Shown piece after piece: positions 11,653 to 25,555 of a stretch of 64,000 bases of DNA. Numbering within the stretch: the stretch's first letter is position 1; the number at the start of each line of letters is the position of its first letter. The translations under genes were made by a program, and so were the position numbers. The stretch is taken from the NCBI GenBank assembly GCA_910591455.2, contig OU342815.1:16943806-17007805 (forward strand). Direction: 5' to 3'. This stretch comes from Pholis gunnellus (Eukaryota; Chordata; Actinopteri; Perciformes; Pholidae). Below the pieces are notes generated by a model that saw only the letters and a program-made list of their open reading frames with translations, was not told where the DNA came from and did not search any database.

Positions 11653-14600
11653 CCCTCTTTCATTGCCAGGCTAATTGCTTTCCTTAGCTCCATGCATGCT
11701 TTAGCGACACCGGCTTACTTTTCTAATAACAGCATACATTAATGTAGGATAGAGCTTGATTCTTTTTACATCCATAATAGGAACTTTTAACTTCTGATGA
11801 ATGTACCATATTCTATAATGTGACCATGTTATTAGAGTTTTCCTCTATGATAATAAGTTTTGCATAAATTCAAATGATTTTAAGTGAGGAAAAAAAAAAT
11901 ATTACTGCCAGAAAATAACCGTTCTGCACTAAAGAGCTGCGTGATTAATTGTAAGTGTAATTGTAAAAAGAAATTGTATCTATAGTTTTATAGTTTTTGT
12001 TGAATGCCAGCTTGACTAGAGCACAGTCTTTTTAATTGCCATCTTCAGGGCTATCATCAATATTATTCATAACTGTGATTTTTTTTCATGCTGTTAGAGT
12101 GGCCTATTCATCTATTATACAACTGCAGTGAAGTATTTGCTCTAGAATTGTTTTTGCTATCAAATATCTTAAATCCAGGTCTGCAACAATCATCTTATTA
12201 CAAGATAATAATAGGATGATCTTACTTAAATGTCACTCTACCCAACCCAGCACGTCTGATGCTTGGTCAGTGGCCTTTGGTGTCTGGTATGGATGCACCG
12301 CACTTTCAACTAACTCCAATGTATAGCAAACCAGCCTCATTAGTAGACGCTTGGAGCGACTGGTGAATTAAAAAGAGTGACACAGGGCAGGCGGGAGGAT
12401 AGACAAACACAGGACTTTCTTTCAGCGAAACTAAAAGTAAACGTTAACATTTTGTCACGTCAGTCATGAGGTCAGTCGTTAGTGACAACATGACTCACGT
12501 GACTCAGTCAAGTTCACATCAGGGGCTTCTTTGAGTCTACCGACTTGAAAGTTCTGGTTTTGAAAGTGCTGTTCTGGATTTTGGCCTGCAAAACCTGCAG
12601 ATGGAGCATTTTGATAAACCAGGTTGGACAGTGTGAGGAGACATTCATATTCAAAATATCTTTTGTCTTTTCCAAACTCTAACTAAATGCATATACCAAA
12701 ACAAACTTCCCCATACAATTGGGAAAAAATTCAATTGTTGTATCATAATATTCACATTTGTTGGGTTGTTAATTTGTCTCATATTGGAGAGATGGATGGA
12801 AAATGTGCATTCTTTCGGTATATCTCACAAAACACTTGCACACAGGAAATACACTATATGCATATTTATATTGACCGTCTAGCCGTTCTTTGCGGGCCAT
12901 CACAAATCTATGATTCTTCTTGGCTGCTCTCATCAAACCCATCCATGCAGACCTCCAATTAATCAATTTTGTCAGGAGAAAAAGGTCAAGTTTGCATATT
13001 TGCTATTCAAGAAGCCATTCTTACCATTTCATTTCAAAGAGTATAGTGATGGAAGCTTGCTTCTCTGGAACAAATCAAACCCATCACTTGAGAGTGCTGC
13101 TCTTTCTGATGACTGCAGGGATCGGACTGAGCAACTGTGTCAGATTGTTTGACACTCAGTCCGAGGTAGAGCGCCTCACAAATGGCAGAGTGAAACAGTA
13201 GACGATGTTATTGTCCCTCCCCATTCGGGACATTGCATATCCTCTTTGTCACAGCATTAACTTCACCGGCGAAAACAATGTGCACTGAGCTGTGATAAAA
13301 TATGAACATTTATAACGTATTGATCCTCAGGAAATTAATGGCAAAAGCCAAAATGTAAATGATAAATGATAATCAGTGAGCCGGAATGTAGGAAAAGACT
13401 GCTGTTTGTCATCACTGGTCTAATTGAAGGGGTAAGCGCTTCATCACTATAGCCGAAGGGTGAGGAGAAATGAAGAGTACAGACTGTGGCTATTTATTAT
13501 GGTGCTAATTATAGGAATATGCCTTGGGCTTAGCAACAGTCCCTGGCACTACACTATCTGTAATCTATTGCAAAACTTGAGAGTACTTTACAAGGTTAGA
13601 AATGGGATGAAATAGACTGCACAGTGGATGTAGCTGATGCTGTATTATCAGACGGTATTATCTTCAAACAAAAACAACTAAATGAGCTTTGTAATTAAAT
13701 GAAAGTTGGATTGCTACTATTGTTGGCGTGTTCCTGTTTGTGTGCGCAGCTGTGTGAGGGTGAATATGGTTCGACAGCTGTGGACACAGAGTCCGACTCG
13801 AGGAAAGTGAAGAGGTGTTAAATAAGGCAGTAGCTTTCTGAGTAGTTACACTCTTCTCTGTACACTTTCCCCCTCTCTGAAAGGCTGCTATTACCATGTC
13901 AGCTGCCATAATGCTAACATGAGGACGATAGCTCAAGCAAATTATTCACTCTCTTGTTCAGTCAGTAGAAAGCGGAAGAGGACTGGGAAACATATAAATT
14001 GCGAAATGGACAAAGGCATGATAATAACTCCAACTAATGAAAGACTAAATATGATTAAATATTTAATATATTGATCATTAGATCTGAATGATCTGCCAGC
14101 TTTGTGAAAATACTATTATACTGGTGGCCTACTTTTGCCCTCTAACAAAGGGAGACACTGCTGGATTACAGTTAAGGCTTGAAAACGGAGACACACCTCG
14201 ACTCCTTAGGCTGCCTCGCCTCTCAGGGCTCAGTGAAGCCTCCAATGTTAAAATGAAGTTTTGATATTTAAATTGTGATGCCTTTAAGACTGTGTTAGCA
14301 ACCATCACCTTGCTAGCCCAAACTTAAAACTTAGAATTTAAGTAGCTGGGCAGTATTTCTCACTTTTTTCAAAGAGTTTTGTGGAAGTTACCTCTGAACT
14401 TGTTCTTCTATAGTCTCCTGTATTTACATTTTACTTCTTTGCTAATCAAATGTAAGAGTCCTCTCACTGTTTATACTGTATATATTCTTTATTATTATTT
14501 GTCTTTTCAAGTTTGGATACTTTGCTTTGAGGAAACTTCCTAAAGATGTAATAAGACTAGAGTAGTCCTCTCTTCAAAATCACTCAAACTCAAAGGTCAT

Positions 14601-17600
14601 TCACAAATTCTGCTACTGCTCACAATTAAGCGGGCCCCTGGTGACAAGTGTATTTAAGTGGCTTAAAAGATTATATTGTGTCTGATGTTTATCTTCCTTT
14701 TCAGTAAAGTTACTTACAAGTACTTGCATTAGCCTAATGAGACAGCTCTTCAAGTCTGACTGCTTCTATCCGTCCTCTGAAATAACCCTATCCTCATGTA
14801 ACGTACATCATTTGTATGCTTCCATATTATGAATTGTAAGATAAATGTTATCCATGTCAAATTTATAAGCTTTCAAAGACATTAAGTAAAGTCTTAAGGC
14901 CCTTATACCCTGAGGGTGTTACAAATAAATGTCACAAAGACTATTTATACCGGGCAGCGATGCAAATTTGCGACAGTTGCAACAATTTTTATATTAAAAA
15001 GTTTGAATAGATTTGCGAAAGCAGAGGGTTGCATTGGATCCTATTGACCCAGAGCAGCATCTGACAGTTTATCTGAGGTCAATTGTTTCTTTACCTAAGC
15101 TACTGTACGTGTTTATTTTAAGGGATCCTTTTAGTGAAATGCTGAGTAAATGTGAGCTCCCTTTGGTAAACAGTTACGCATCCCATACGTCTAGGGCTTT
15201 TATTGTGAAAGGTAAACACAGAGGGAGGGGATTTGAAATGCGCTGCTTTTATTAATGTTGAAAGGAGTAATAAAGTTTGCCGTCTTGGTTTGGCCTACGG
15301 AGCCTCCATGTTATTTTACAATATATTGCACGTCTTGAATATGTCTGTTTTGCACAATGTGATGGTTGATTCCTTTATTCACTGTAGGAAAGCTCAGAAA
15401 AATCAAACTCACTCCCAAAAAGATTTGCTTTTAGCAATCACATTCAAAACAATAAAAAACAATTGAAAAATTGCCCCCCAAAAAATCCCTGTTGTGTAAA
15501 GGCCTTTATAGATAAAAAGGTCCTTTGCATGCTTGTTTCTAATCTATGTAAGAGAGCAAGACAAAGCATACATAAATGGCACAAACATACAGTTATGACT
15601 TTTAGCAACATAAGTGTTTTAATGCATGCTAAGGTATGCTATTGTCATTTCACTTTACAAATCAACTGTGCCCACTGTATGATGACAATGTATTTTCAAC
15701 AGAGGCAGGGAGCAGCACAGACACATTGCTATTACATTATTTATCAGGCAGTAGCACTTAACTATTAGTGGGGCCTTTTACCTCACACACATGCATGTTG
15801 GCACTGGAAGCGTATGCACACATGCTTGTCCACACTCTCACACACGCACACACACAAACGTGCACTTGTCCATGAGTGACAGAGGATTTTTGCCATGTCA
15901 TTGTTTATCTCCCCTCCACCATTGATTTAACTGAGTTGGACGTGTCCCTCTAATCCCTCAGGTTATTGGAATTTTGTTTAAAAAAAAAAAAGGCTTATGG
16001 GAATGGACAGGCATCTTAAAAAGGGACAAGAAATTCTCTCAGAATCCATCAAATCACTGTGTAACAGTGCTGACGTAGAGGTATTGATGCCATCCCCTTG
16101 TCTGAGAGATTTTGTCAAACACACAAAGATATAATGATAAAGAATCACCAATACGTATTTGTCACACTTTAGAGCAACATGACCGAGTTACTTGTATTTA
16201 CTTCTATCAAAGAATTAAATATCCTTTAGTGTTTTATTTCTAAATCAGGAGGTCACAGGAATTCCAAATTCGATATATTAAATTTCAATAATGTTTAGAT
16301 GAGGTCCCATCCATATTACATGCAGGTCATGGGTTCCAACTGCTGAACAACAAAAGGGAGCATCCAATGGGCTTTACAGTAGGGGGAGATTGCACCATGT
16401 TGGTTGGAGGGTTTTTCCTTCATTGTTTTGAGAAATAGTCTTTTCTTTACGTTCCCCAAACCCTTTGACTGTTAATATTTCAGGAAAAAGCTCCAGAGGG
16501 AGTTGAAAGTTGGTTTAGTTGAGGTGCAGACCTGCTGGAAGCAATATGTGCAAGCTGCCAAAGAGCCATGGGCCTAACCCAGGTTTTCTTATGTTGACCA
16601 ATGGTCTGTATGCTCTTTTGACAACTGCTTTGAGCCGCTTTGTTTGTCATTGTAAACTGCAAATAAACTATACACCAGGTGAAAATGACCTGATCTACCT
16701 TCGCCACTCGGCCAATCCTTCACCAACACTCACTAGAAATCCATAACAGATTTAGCATGATTACCACATATAGTCAACTATTAAGATTTTAGCTCTATTT
16801 TTCTTAACTTTTTGCTTGCGACTCACAAAGAAAGGATTAGAAGCCTATAAGTAGCCACAACTTGTAAATAAACTTGTCAGTCAGTGTTAAAGAGCAAGGT
16901 GGCCCCTTTCTCTTTTACACTTAATAGATGTGATGTTTTTATTTTGTGCATGGATTTTAAACAAGTTATCATTATTTTATCTGACGAATATTAAGTCCAA
17001 TGCTACCTAGAGTTTGGGTATCTTCAATAACTTGCAAATATATTTGTCAGTTCAGTTAATTTCAGCTCCATCAGTACTCATTATTGTTTTTTGTACAACA
17101 TCAATTAACTTACAGTTCATAACAGCAGTCTTTTTTTTTTTTTTGCTGAAATAGTGTTTTTAGAGCAGGAAAAATAAAGACAACCACTGCTGTATTCAGT
17201 TACACAGAGGTCATGAGAACCAGGCTCTAAGAAGGCAGAGTGGTGCTCTCTCACCCCATTTAGCCCCTGTGATGGACGGATCATTTTATACTCCATTAAT
17301 CCATCCATTTGTCAATTACTAATGGAAATTTTGGGGTTGAGAGAAATTTTGGCAGGTTTCAGGAACTGTCAAATTGCTGAATGCCACCTTAGATCACTGC
17401 TGACTGCAATTACAGAACCTGCCTAAAAGTAACAGAAACAATAAAAAAAATAAAAAAAAGTTGCAACGGGTGATAATGACACTGTGCTTCCTTATTATCA
17501 ACAACATCATTTCCAGTGGGATTCATTTTGCATTTGTACTGTGAACAAGATTGGCTGAGTGTCATTCATTGTTTGGTTGTATAATCATTCTCTGCAAGAC

Positions 17601-19359
17601 AAGTGGCTTGCTGATGGCACTCCACCGAGAAAATTATACTCTGTTTCTACTAGAGAACATTGCATTTATAGACAATGGATAACAGTGATGGATTTGTTCC
17701 CGGACACCTTTCAGAACTCCTTTTAATGAAAGAAAATGTGCAGGAATTATGGGAGATTATGCAAATAAGTGTGCAATGTTGTACTCAAGGGTTTGTTGTT
17801 CCGTCCCTCTTATCTGTAGCCTAGAGAGTAGAAGAGTTTATTAGAAGACTCTTTATGTTTTGCATTACGCTGAATAGCATTCAACTATATACATTTACAA
17901 ATGTTGGAAGGTGTCTATCACGCTGTACTGGCTTTCTAATTGGCTATGTAGTATAAACATATTGTACATATATTTATGTTATCTCTACCCTAAAAAAAGA
18001 TGGATGGAAATAAGCTTTTAATGAAACAGGTAAATATAAATAGTCTAAATAGTAAAAAATGTATCTTTATCATAGCCAGGAGACAGAGAAGCGAAACAAA
18101 GCATTTTAAATAGCCGAAAGGACATTCTGGAGGTTGAAAAAAACTGTTTATGAGAAGCTATCTGCTGTCAGTCCCTGGAAATTACCCCTGCCTGTGAAGG
18201 CATCCCGTTTCCTTCCTTCATCTCTGAACGATGGGCGGATGTCTCTTTAACAGCTGGGGTTACCGACACACCGGCTCGCAGGCCTGATGAGCTGCTCTCT
18301 CTATTTGCTCTGCTCATTCTCCTGAGCACCGTGGCCATCCAGATTAGAGCCTATGGCCCATTAGGCAGCCAGGGAGGTGGGCCACCTCAGAGGTGTAGCA
18401 CAATAGTGTAGCTACTGTATGAAACTGTGTATGTCTGTATGCAGTAAGATAGACACCGCTAGTCATTCTGGGTGGAAAAAATATATAGAAAATTGGTCTG
18501 TATAGGAGAGTTTGTGCTCTTGATTCTTTATTCTTTATTGGGACGAAATGCTCTAACAGGGACTGAAACCTGAGGAAAATAAAGTTCTCTTTACAGTTTA
18601 AAATTCACAAGGAGTTTTTTTGCAGGTATTGCGGTTTAATTAAGATTAGGCTTCATGGTTATTTATTACTGTGAACACGCCAGTTTAAGAAGAATGGAGG
18701 ATAAAAATATCAAAGTCGGGACAGACGAATTGAGCAAGTCACTTTTCAATCGGTGTCGCAGACTGTTACATTACACCGATTTTCTATGAATGAAATTGCA
18801 GTTTCCTTAACTAGGGGGACTTTTCTTTTCATCACATTTCATATACTGACTATACCGGTCTTCCTATTCACAGTCTTCCATTTGAAACAAACTCCTTCTA
18901 TTTTAAAGGTAAGTAAAAGTTTAAAGCATTTTAATATGTTGTAAATGTAGACATGTCATCAAATGAAAATGTCCTCAAAGTATATTAATATAAAAATATA
19001 CAGTTTGAGATGTGTGCATCACAAATCAAGTATGAAAACCAACATTTATGTCACGTTCTGTGTACAATTCTACTTCCCAAAATATATGAAAACCACTGGG
19101 AATGTGTTACTGGAAACTAGTCTTCATGTTTAGTCTTTCTGAGATGCCGGCAGGTTTTACAGACGAAATCAGCCTAGAAAGCTTCCAGCTTCATGCTGCA
19201 GTGAAGTCATTTTGTCTTTTTTTCACAGATTTCAGACAAATACACATTGCACATGAATACAAGCCAAGTCAGCAACAACACTCGCTCTCACAGGCATTGT
19301 TAATGTAATTAGCCAATTGAATGGGTGTAATCAGTGGTTATCTGTTTCTGGGCCAAACT

Positions 19360-20059
19360 GCACCATCGGTGGTTGTGGAAATGAAAGTTAAACTTAAATT
19401 CGTGAATTTAAACAAAACAACTCTAGGTTTAGCAAACTCAACTATTTAGTAAGGTTTAGGAAAAGATTATGGTTTGGGTTAAAATAAGTATGTAATTAAT
19501 TTAACAAAGGTATGGTAAAATAAGGCATCATCGGCTTTTGGTTTTATAGGGGACATGAACATCGGTCTCCCGGCTAAAAGTCCTGTTTGTGTTTGTTTGA
19601 CCCATCCATGGACCACAACCGCCACCCAATACAGGCTTTGCTGCTCCTTCTACCATGTCACCTGACTCTCACTTGTAGTGATGAATCTACAGAGAATTTT
19701 CCCTTAAAGGACACAGCAGGCAACTGTTTTCATAAAAAACTGTCAAACCGAATTCACACTGCCTATTCGGCACCAAATAGCAAACTGACATTGTTGGGGA
19801 TTAGCTGGAGAACAGAGAGGAGCATTTCACAGCTAGAACCAGATATATTCCGAGGAGTTGGTAGAGACCAAAATAGAGCTAAAGTGAGACTGAACATTGG
19901 ACTCACATTCCCCAGGTGGCTACAAACATGACAAATGAACGATTATGTTGCTCTGTAACATTGTAACTGGATGTGTGGAACAAGTTGGCCTTATCAACTT
20001 AATTGATACGTCAACGTTGTGTTCACAGCTTGTTTCCGCTGCCCACAAGTGGCCAAAAA
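19360..20059 (+). repeat. Composite dispersed repeat (two modules)
   Basis: Module A (about 19420-19620) contains ggtttaggaaaagattatgg, then ggacatgaacatcggtctcc and gtttgtttgacccatcc. It recurs at 29172-29231 and 59606-59665. Module B (19803-20059) contains agctggagaacagagaggag, gaacattggactcacattcc and gctgcccacaagtggccaaa. It recurs at 32924-33197. Only here are both modules present in order, so this is the most complete copy. No coding potential; probably a non-autonomous element or an old LTR-type repeat common in fish genomes. Confidence 0.6.
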
Positions 20060-21975
20060 TATCAGTTGTCGAAGGTTGATTAGGATCATTTTCTGCACAT
20101 GAGACATGCTTGATTTGACCCTAATGGCAATGGAGCTATTATCTATTTGCCTAAATGACCATGTGACATAAAAAAAAAGAAACTGTTGGTTTAACACTAA
20201 GCGTGTAAGAAGTTGGAGTCGGTGCGCAGCAATGCGTCCACCCATGTCTGTAGATGTGAAGGTTAATGCTCCACCCTCGGGGGCCTGTGTTTTTCAGACC
20301 AGACAGCTCCATACCGACGAGTCATGTAAATCAAAAGCTGAGCTTGATTTTAAAAAGCAAATTGGAAGACAAGGCAGACTGTAAATTGCTGCAGGCAATT
20401 TCGAAGCACTGTAATCATGGTTTCGTTTTTGAGAAATTGTTTTATTCCACTGTCACCTTTTTCCCGTGATACGATTTGAAAATATTCATTGTCATCTTCG
20501 TCTTGGGCAACAGAATGTATCTTCACATAGATCGCTGAATGTTTCCTCAGGCCCAATGTAATAATCAAGAATAGGAAAATGGGTTTACCGGTGCAGTGCA
20601 AATCCTTTGAGACTCAAAAGTTTTTGCAGAATGAAGTGCTATGTACCTCCTACCATGGAAACAAATGTGCTGAAACCCACTCAATCATTGCTGAGTGAAT
20701 GTCTATATATTGAATATAATTCTATCAGCAACATTGTGTAAAGGGTACACTAGAGCAGTGGGTGATTAACACTGAGATTCAGGTGTCATTTCTTTGCTGA
20801 ACTAGATCAACACTGTTAACTGCTCTATAAGTCCTTAGACAGCTTCACATCCAGTGTCTTTACTAGGCTTGAATTGAAGAGTTGGACTTAATTGGGCTCT
20901 TGAGGTAGAATGCTATATTGTTATTCAGCTGAGATATATGACATATTTTTAAACAAGACATTTTTTATTTCAGACGAAAATATGATTGTGGATTTCCCCC
21001 AAAATTGTTTTCTTGCCAGTATCCCCTCAATGTTTAAGGGGATTAAGTTTAAGGACATCACGTAAAAATGTAAAACTCTTGATTAAAACACTTACAAATA
21101 CAATGTTTATACAAGTGTGAGCAGCTCAGTATTATGCAAGGTGCATATTTAACAGAATGACACCCCAGACGTTGTTTAGATACATTCTTGCCTCACCACA
21201 ATAGCTTTATTTTATCATTGCTTTTTCCATTAGAGTTATAGTAGACAGCTCTGAATGGTTTGTATTTATAACACCTTGATTGAAATTCATGTTGAAAGTA
21301 AATCTTTTAGAATCAATAAATTCAATTTGGAAGAAATTCTTATGGCCTGATATTTATAGATATTTTTTTAATGAAAAAGCGTATGCAGCCATACCTCAAA
21401 TGTACTTTTTTTCATTTGCATCCCCCTCAGTAAACCCAGGCTTTATGTCTGCACTTATGTCTGCAAAGAAGAAATGTTAACGAGAGATCAGGAAAGGTTC
21501 GACTGATAGGCTACTTTCTCAAAGATATGTCTTGTCAGTGCCTTTGGGTCTGTTGAGGCAAATAAATGGAGAAATAGATATTCTTTTTGACAATGTAGTT
21601 TGTTGAGACTTTGGCAAGAACATGGCACAGACATATCAATATCAACAAAGCTACGTTCCTAGAATGCAGCCTTAAAAAGACACTCAACATTCAGGGAGAC
21701 ATACTATTATTTAACAACAGAACACTCTGAACCGAATGGGTTCTTAAGGAAGAGACCTCAAGGCATAGACATAATATATTAGAACATATTAATATATTAG
21801 AACTATATTTTATAAAACAATAATTAAAAAAATTGTATTGAAAAAAAAATAAATAATAAAAAATAAGGAAGTAAAAAAGGTTATTGATAGAGACAGAGGC
21901 AAGACATCTAGGTATCAACATCAGACATGACCTAATAGACGATTTAAGGTCAGGGTTTTAAATCAACATTAAATT

Positions 21976-22690
21976 ACAGATGTGTCCCCTGTGAGCAATG
22001 CAACAGTAGTCTTAAATATAACGATTTTAAACACCCCCATTCAAGTGATAAAATCCCTGTCAAGGGGAAAAACTAAGCGTGCTCCTAAGGCGCGTAGAGC
22101 GGACCATCGCGGCTTCATAACATGTAAAAACATTACATACACTGTTGCTGCACATTTTATTGAGGCTGGTCATGCAATTTCTGCTCAATGGACCGAAAGG
22201 TACTTTTTTCTAGAAGAGGGGAGAATTTGAAAGCTTCTCGTTTGAAAGAGAAGCTTGTTGGATCTATCACTTAAATAACCTTGTTTATTCTTAATCAATG
22301 TAAGATATTATATCTAGCCCTTGAGGTCTCCTCTTTACGAGGCCAGTCTGAGCCAGGGTGTTCTGTAGTAACTGTTATGTCTCTCCTGATGTTATGTGAC
22401 AAGTAGACACTTGTCGTTGTTTTTCTGATGTCGATATGTATAGATTTTCTGAGACGGTTTTTTATTACTTTTTTTTTTAAATGGATAATGAATCAGGTAC
22501 CTATGTGCTCTTCCAACAATATGTGATTAAGGTCACTTCTCCGTATGATTGAGCCCACCTGTGTCTTATCCCGTATTTATTGCCTGTGGAGCAGTTTTTG
22601 TCCCTCAATACCCTGAAGAAGTCTGTCATGTCAAAACATTGGTAAATTATTAAACCCCTTTTTGCATCGTGGCTAGGATTGTGCAACTAT
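21976..22690 (+). mobile_element. Decayed Penelope-like retroelement, 3' end with GIY-YIG endonuclease fragment
   Basis: The frame around 22063-22200 reads RGKTKRAPK.R.ADHR followed by VAAHFIEAGHAIS. This matches the C-terminal GIY-YIG endonuclease of Penelope-like elements (YVGKTKR..K.R..EH, then HF.E.GH.I). After a frame change, 22244-22282 reads FEREACWIYHLNNL, equivalent to the conserved RE..WI..L..L near the end of these proteins. The 3' part (22610-22655) has ccctgaagaagtctgtcatg, then caaaacattgg and attaaa. This resembles the tgatgaag...gaaacg...aataaa tail of fish Penelope-like elements, which is related to their hammerhead ribozyme motif. The reverse transcriptase is missing, and the frameshift and stops make the copy dead. 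The exact 5' limit is unclear; an A-rich stretch precedes it. Confidence 0.7.
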
Positions 22691-22710
22691 GTTTCTTTTC
22701 ACTTGTATTA

Positions 22711-22771
22711 TCACCGTGGTCAGCACCTCCCCAACACTGCAGTGTGTGCTCCTCCCCTCTTTCATCCTGAG
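22711..22771 (+). repeat. Second copy of the tcaccgtggtcagcacc repeat
   Basis: 22711-22771 aligns with 37927-37985: an identical start tcaccgtggtcagcacc, then ccaacact, a gtgtgtg block, a pyrimidine-rich stretch and tcat. It lies directly after the Penelope-like remnant, so it may be an independent insertion or part of a composite element. Confidence 0.5.
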
Positions 22772-23089
22772 AAGCATTTGGGGTGAAATTCTCCTTTAGG
22801 CCGAAGTTTGTAACAGTTAGGATTCAATCCACGTGCGGGACAGTTCTGTATGGGCTGGCACTACATTGGGAAAAGAACATTAGTGAAGCTCTACGCGGTA
22901 TAAAGTCTCATTGTCTCTGTCAGTTGTGCTGATGTCGTCTCGTTCCAGTTCTTTGCTCGTGATGAGTACAGATGGACTGAGCTTGTTCTCTCTGGACACG
23001 GGGAATCATAGCTCACGGTTAGGTCCCCTGTACACTACAGTCACACCTCATTGACCAACATTACAGCAAAAGAAACCAAATCACTGCAT

Positions 23090-23128
<39 letters not shown>
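23090..23128 (+). repeat. 39-nt G homopolymer
   Basis: An uninterrupted run of 39 G between tcactgcat and cagtagagg, about 2.5 kb upstream of epha6 exon 1. Able to form G-quadruplexes; its length is liable to sequencing and assembly error. Confidence 0.95.
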
Positions 23129-23132
<4 letters not shown>

Positions 23133-25341
23133 AGAGGACCTCCTCTCATCAGTTTGCCCTTTTTGCTCGATTATCATCCTCTAAAGGCATGAGTGAGGAT
23201 TAAAGTAATCAGCAATATGTCCTGTTTTGCGTTGTGAGCTGTAGTATTAGTAGAAATAGTGTAAGGAGTAAAGTAGTAGTATATTGTGTATTCCTGAGTT
23301 GATTTACTCATAACCATAGACAAATATTGTATAGTTTATGGAAAATAAGCAATTTCAGGCAGAAAGGCAAACATTAGCTGACATGTAATAGGTTGCCGTT
23401 GAGGTATAAAGGAACAAATTACTGTGTGAAAGGGCTTAGAATACACTTTTGCCACCAGTCTTAAAATTTCTACAAAATTTAACCATCTTTTTATAGCTGC
23501 CATACATCTGCCCGGTGACGTTAATAGCTTGATCCATTTTTGTAGAGTGTGCGGCCTCAATCCAGCTACAATAGACAAAAGTAGGCCGCCGTGGTCAATA
23601 TATTCTACTCTACAACCCTCCGTCCTCCAATGTGTTTGCACATTGAGCAGCACAAAGTCAGTAGTCGTTTGGCAGCTTCTCTGCATTGTTTGGTGATTGG
23701 CTGGGAGCTAAGTGGTGGTGACAGATTGCGATGTTGATGTATTTACCTCCTGTGTGCTGACAGGAAGCTGTCCCTATGTCCTGATTGACTGGGTCTCATC
23801 ACAGAAGCCAGCATCGCTTTGTTTAAGCCGGTCAGGTTGGGCAGGGTTTGCTTACTCACTCGATGAGACGTCCATGAAGATGAGAAGAAGACCTTCCCTA
23901 ATCTTGGCTGACATTGGCCGCTTGGCAAGCAGAGCAGCTCACGGATGCACTGCAAATGTGTGGATGTGGAGCAACACTTAGACCAAGTTTGTTGTATCAG
24001 GTGATAACCTGCACTGTTCTCAAAATGTTACGGAGCGTTCCAAAATCAATAGCATTGTACTTGATAGGCTTCGATGAAATACAAAATCCACCCTTTTTTT
24101 TTTATTATTTCAATGAATACAAAGTAAAGCGGGATTTCTGCTTGCTGCATCTGCAAAGGTCGCAGGTGTCCGCATGGCCAAAGTGACGTCACACTATCAG
24201 ACATTGCCCTTTGCGGGGGTTCAGTTTTCACTGGTCCGTGCACGTCCTATATTTTCCAACTATGCAGACTCGTTTGGGCAGAGGAAATGGAGAACTTTGA
24301 GGAGCTTTGAGAATGTCGGTTTGCCACAGGGAGTACAAAAGATCCAAACTCTACTCATCACAATTCCACATCAGCTTATGTCTGTGCAGCCATCCTTGTG
24401 GAAAGTATAACAGAGGCTTAAGTGTGACCCATGCAGTGCCCCTAAGCAAGACATCAGTGCATCGATGACTTTAAGTGAGGGATTCATCGGACGACACGTT
24501 TTGAATTGGACAATTTGTACTAAATTGACTGTAGATTCATCATGTAGTATTGTTTATATGTAGTCATCAAAGAATCAAAAATGTGGGCACATCCCAATAA
24601 ATCACTGTGCTGCCAATGGAAATTTCCATAATTCACTGTCTATGGGGGTCCCAGAATTTGTCTCCAGGTGACATCACCACCACGGTTCTGATTTACTGAT
24701 TAAAAGTGAGGTGTTAGGTGAATCTTCCCCTTTAACTGCAGATAAAAGAAGCTGCAGAACACTATAGTTTTACAGTAGATTAGAATAAATGCATCTATTC
24801 ATTTTTTTTTTCATTGGCCATTTATTTCAAACGGTTCAGTTAAACATTGCTGTTATTTAATTCCCCCAAACCACGTACAAGAAACGAAGCTATCACAACC
24901 TTCATTCTTTAGTAACAGGCACTAACGGCATGTTCTCTCCGATGGGGCTCATCACAAGTCTATTTTACCATATTGAGGTCCTTGTGGAACAATTTGGGAA
25001 GCCCTGCACTTGAACCAATGAGATAACACACACGCACACGCACGCACACACGCCGCTGCCTTGTCAGCTAACCCCCTCTAGTGCCGAGCACCCTGCACAG
25101 ATGCGCACAGTCTCCCACTGTAGCCGCCGCTTCAGCTGCTCGTTCGCTGCATCCCGACCATTTCTCTGCTCACCGGCCCTGCTCATCGCGCTGCTGCAGC
25201 GGACCGGGCTGGAGACAGGGAGCCCGGTAGTCCGCGCCACATTGCTGTGCTGACAGGATTTCTAAAGTCTGTCACGAGTCTGTGTGCGCTACGGAGACGC
25301 ACTAGATTGACGTGGACATTTTAAGAGTGTCTTTTGAAACA

Positions 25342-25398
25342 ATGCAACACCAGCGACTGAAGTCCGCGGGAAATCTGCAAAGTTATTCCGAGCCATAG
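25342..25398 (+). other. upstream ORF 1 in epha6 leader (18 codons)
   Basis: ATG at 25342, then 17 further sense codons, then TAG at 25396. It starts MQHQRLK. It lies in the same frame as the main CDS but is closed by TAG at 25396 and again at 25435. It counts as a uORF only if the transcript starts upstream of 25342, which is not known. Confidence 0.35.
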
Positions 25399-25498
25399 GT
25401 GTTTCTCACCTGTCTGAAAATTTCGTTTTCACTTTAGATATTCTCGCCCACTTTATCCCAAATCTGTCCGTTCCGCGCCGCCGCCGCCGCCTGCAGGT

Positions 25499-25555
25499 AT
25501 GGACCTCCTTATGTTCTGTCCCTCGGCAGTTTTCTCCAACCGGAACCGAATGTAA
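25499..25555 (+). other. upstream ORF 2 in epha6 leader (18 codons)
   Basis: ATG at 25499 directly after a GCC-rich stretch, with TAA at 25553. The predicted peptide starts MDLLMFCPSAVF. It ends about 110 nt before the main ATG, a distance at which reinitiation is possible. It is closer to the CDS than uORF 1 and therefore more likely to be in the mature leader. Confidence 0.45.

Larger units (their letters stand above)
1..25029. other. Upstream noncoding region with dispersed repeats
   Basis: No open frame longer than about 130 codons and no recognisable protein family on either strand, apart from the decayed endonuclease at 21980-22290. Stretches such as 2600-5850, 6450-8450, 9450-11550, 11700-19350, 20060-21950 and 22800-25000 hold AT-rich sequence with no gene I can support. 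They would include distal regulatory DNA of epha6 or of an unseen left-hand neighbour. Confidence 0.7.
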
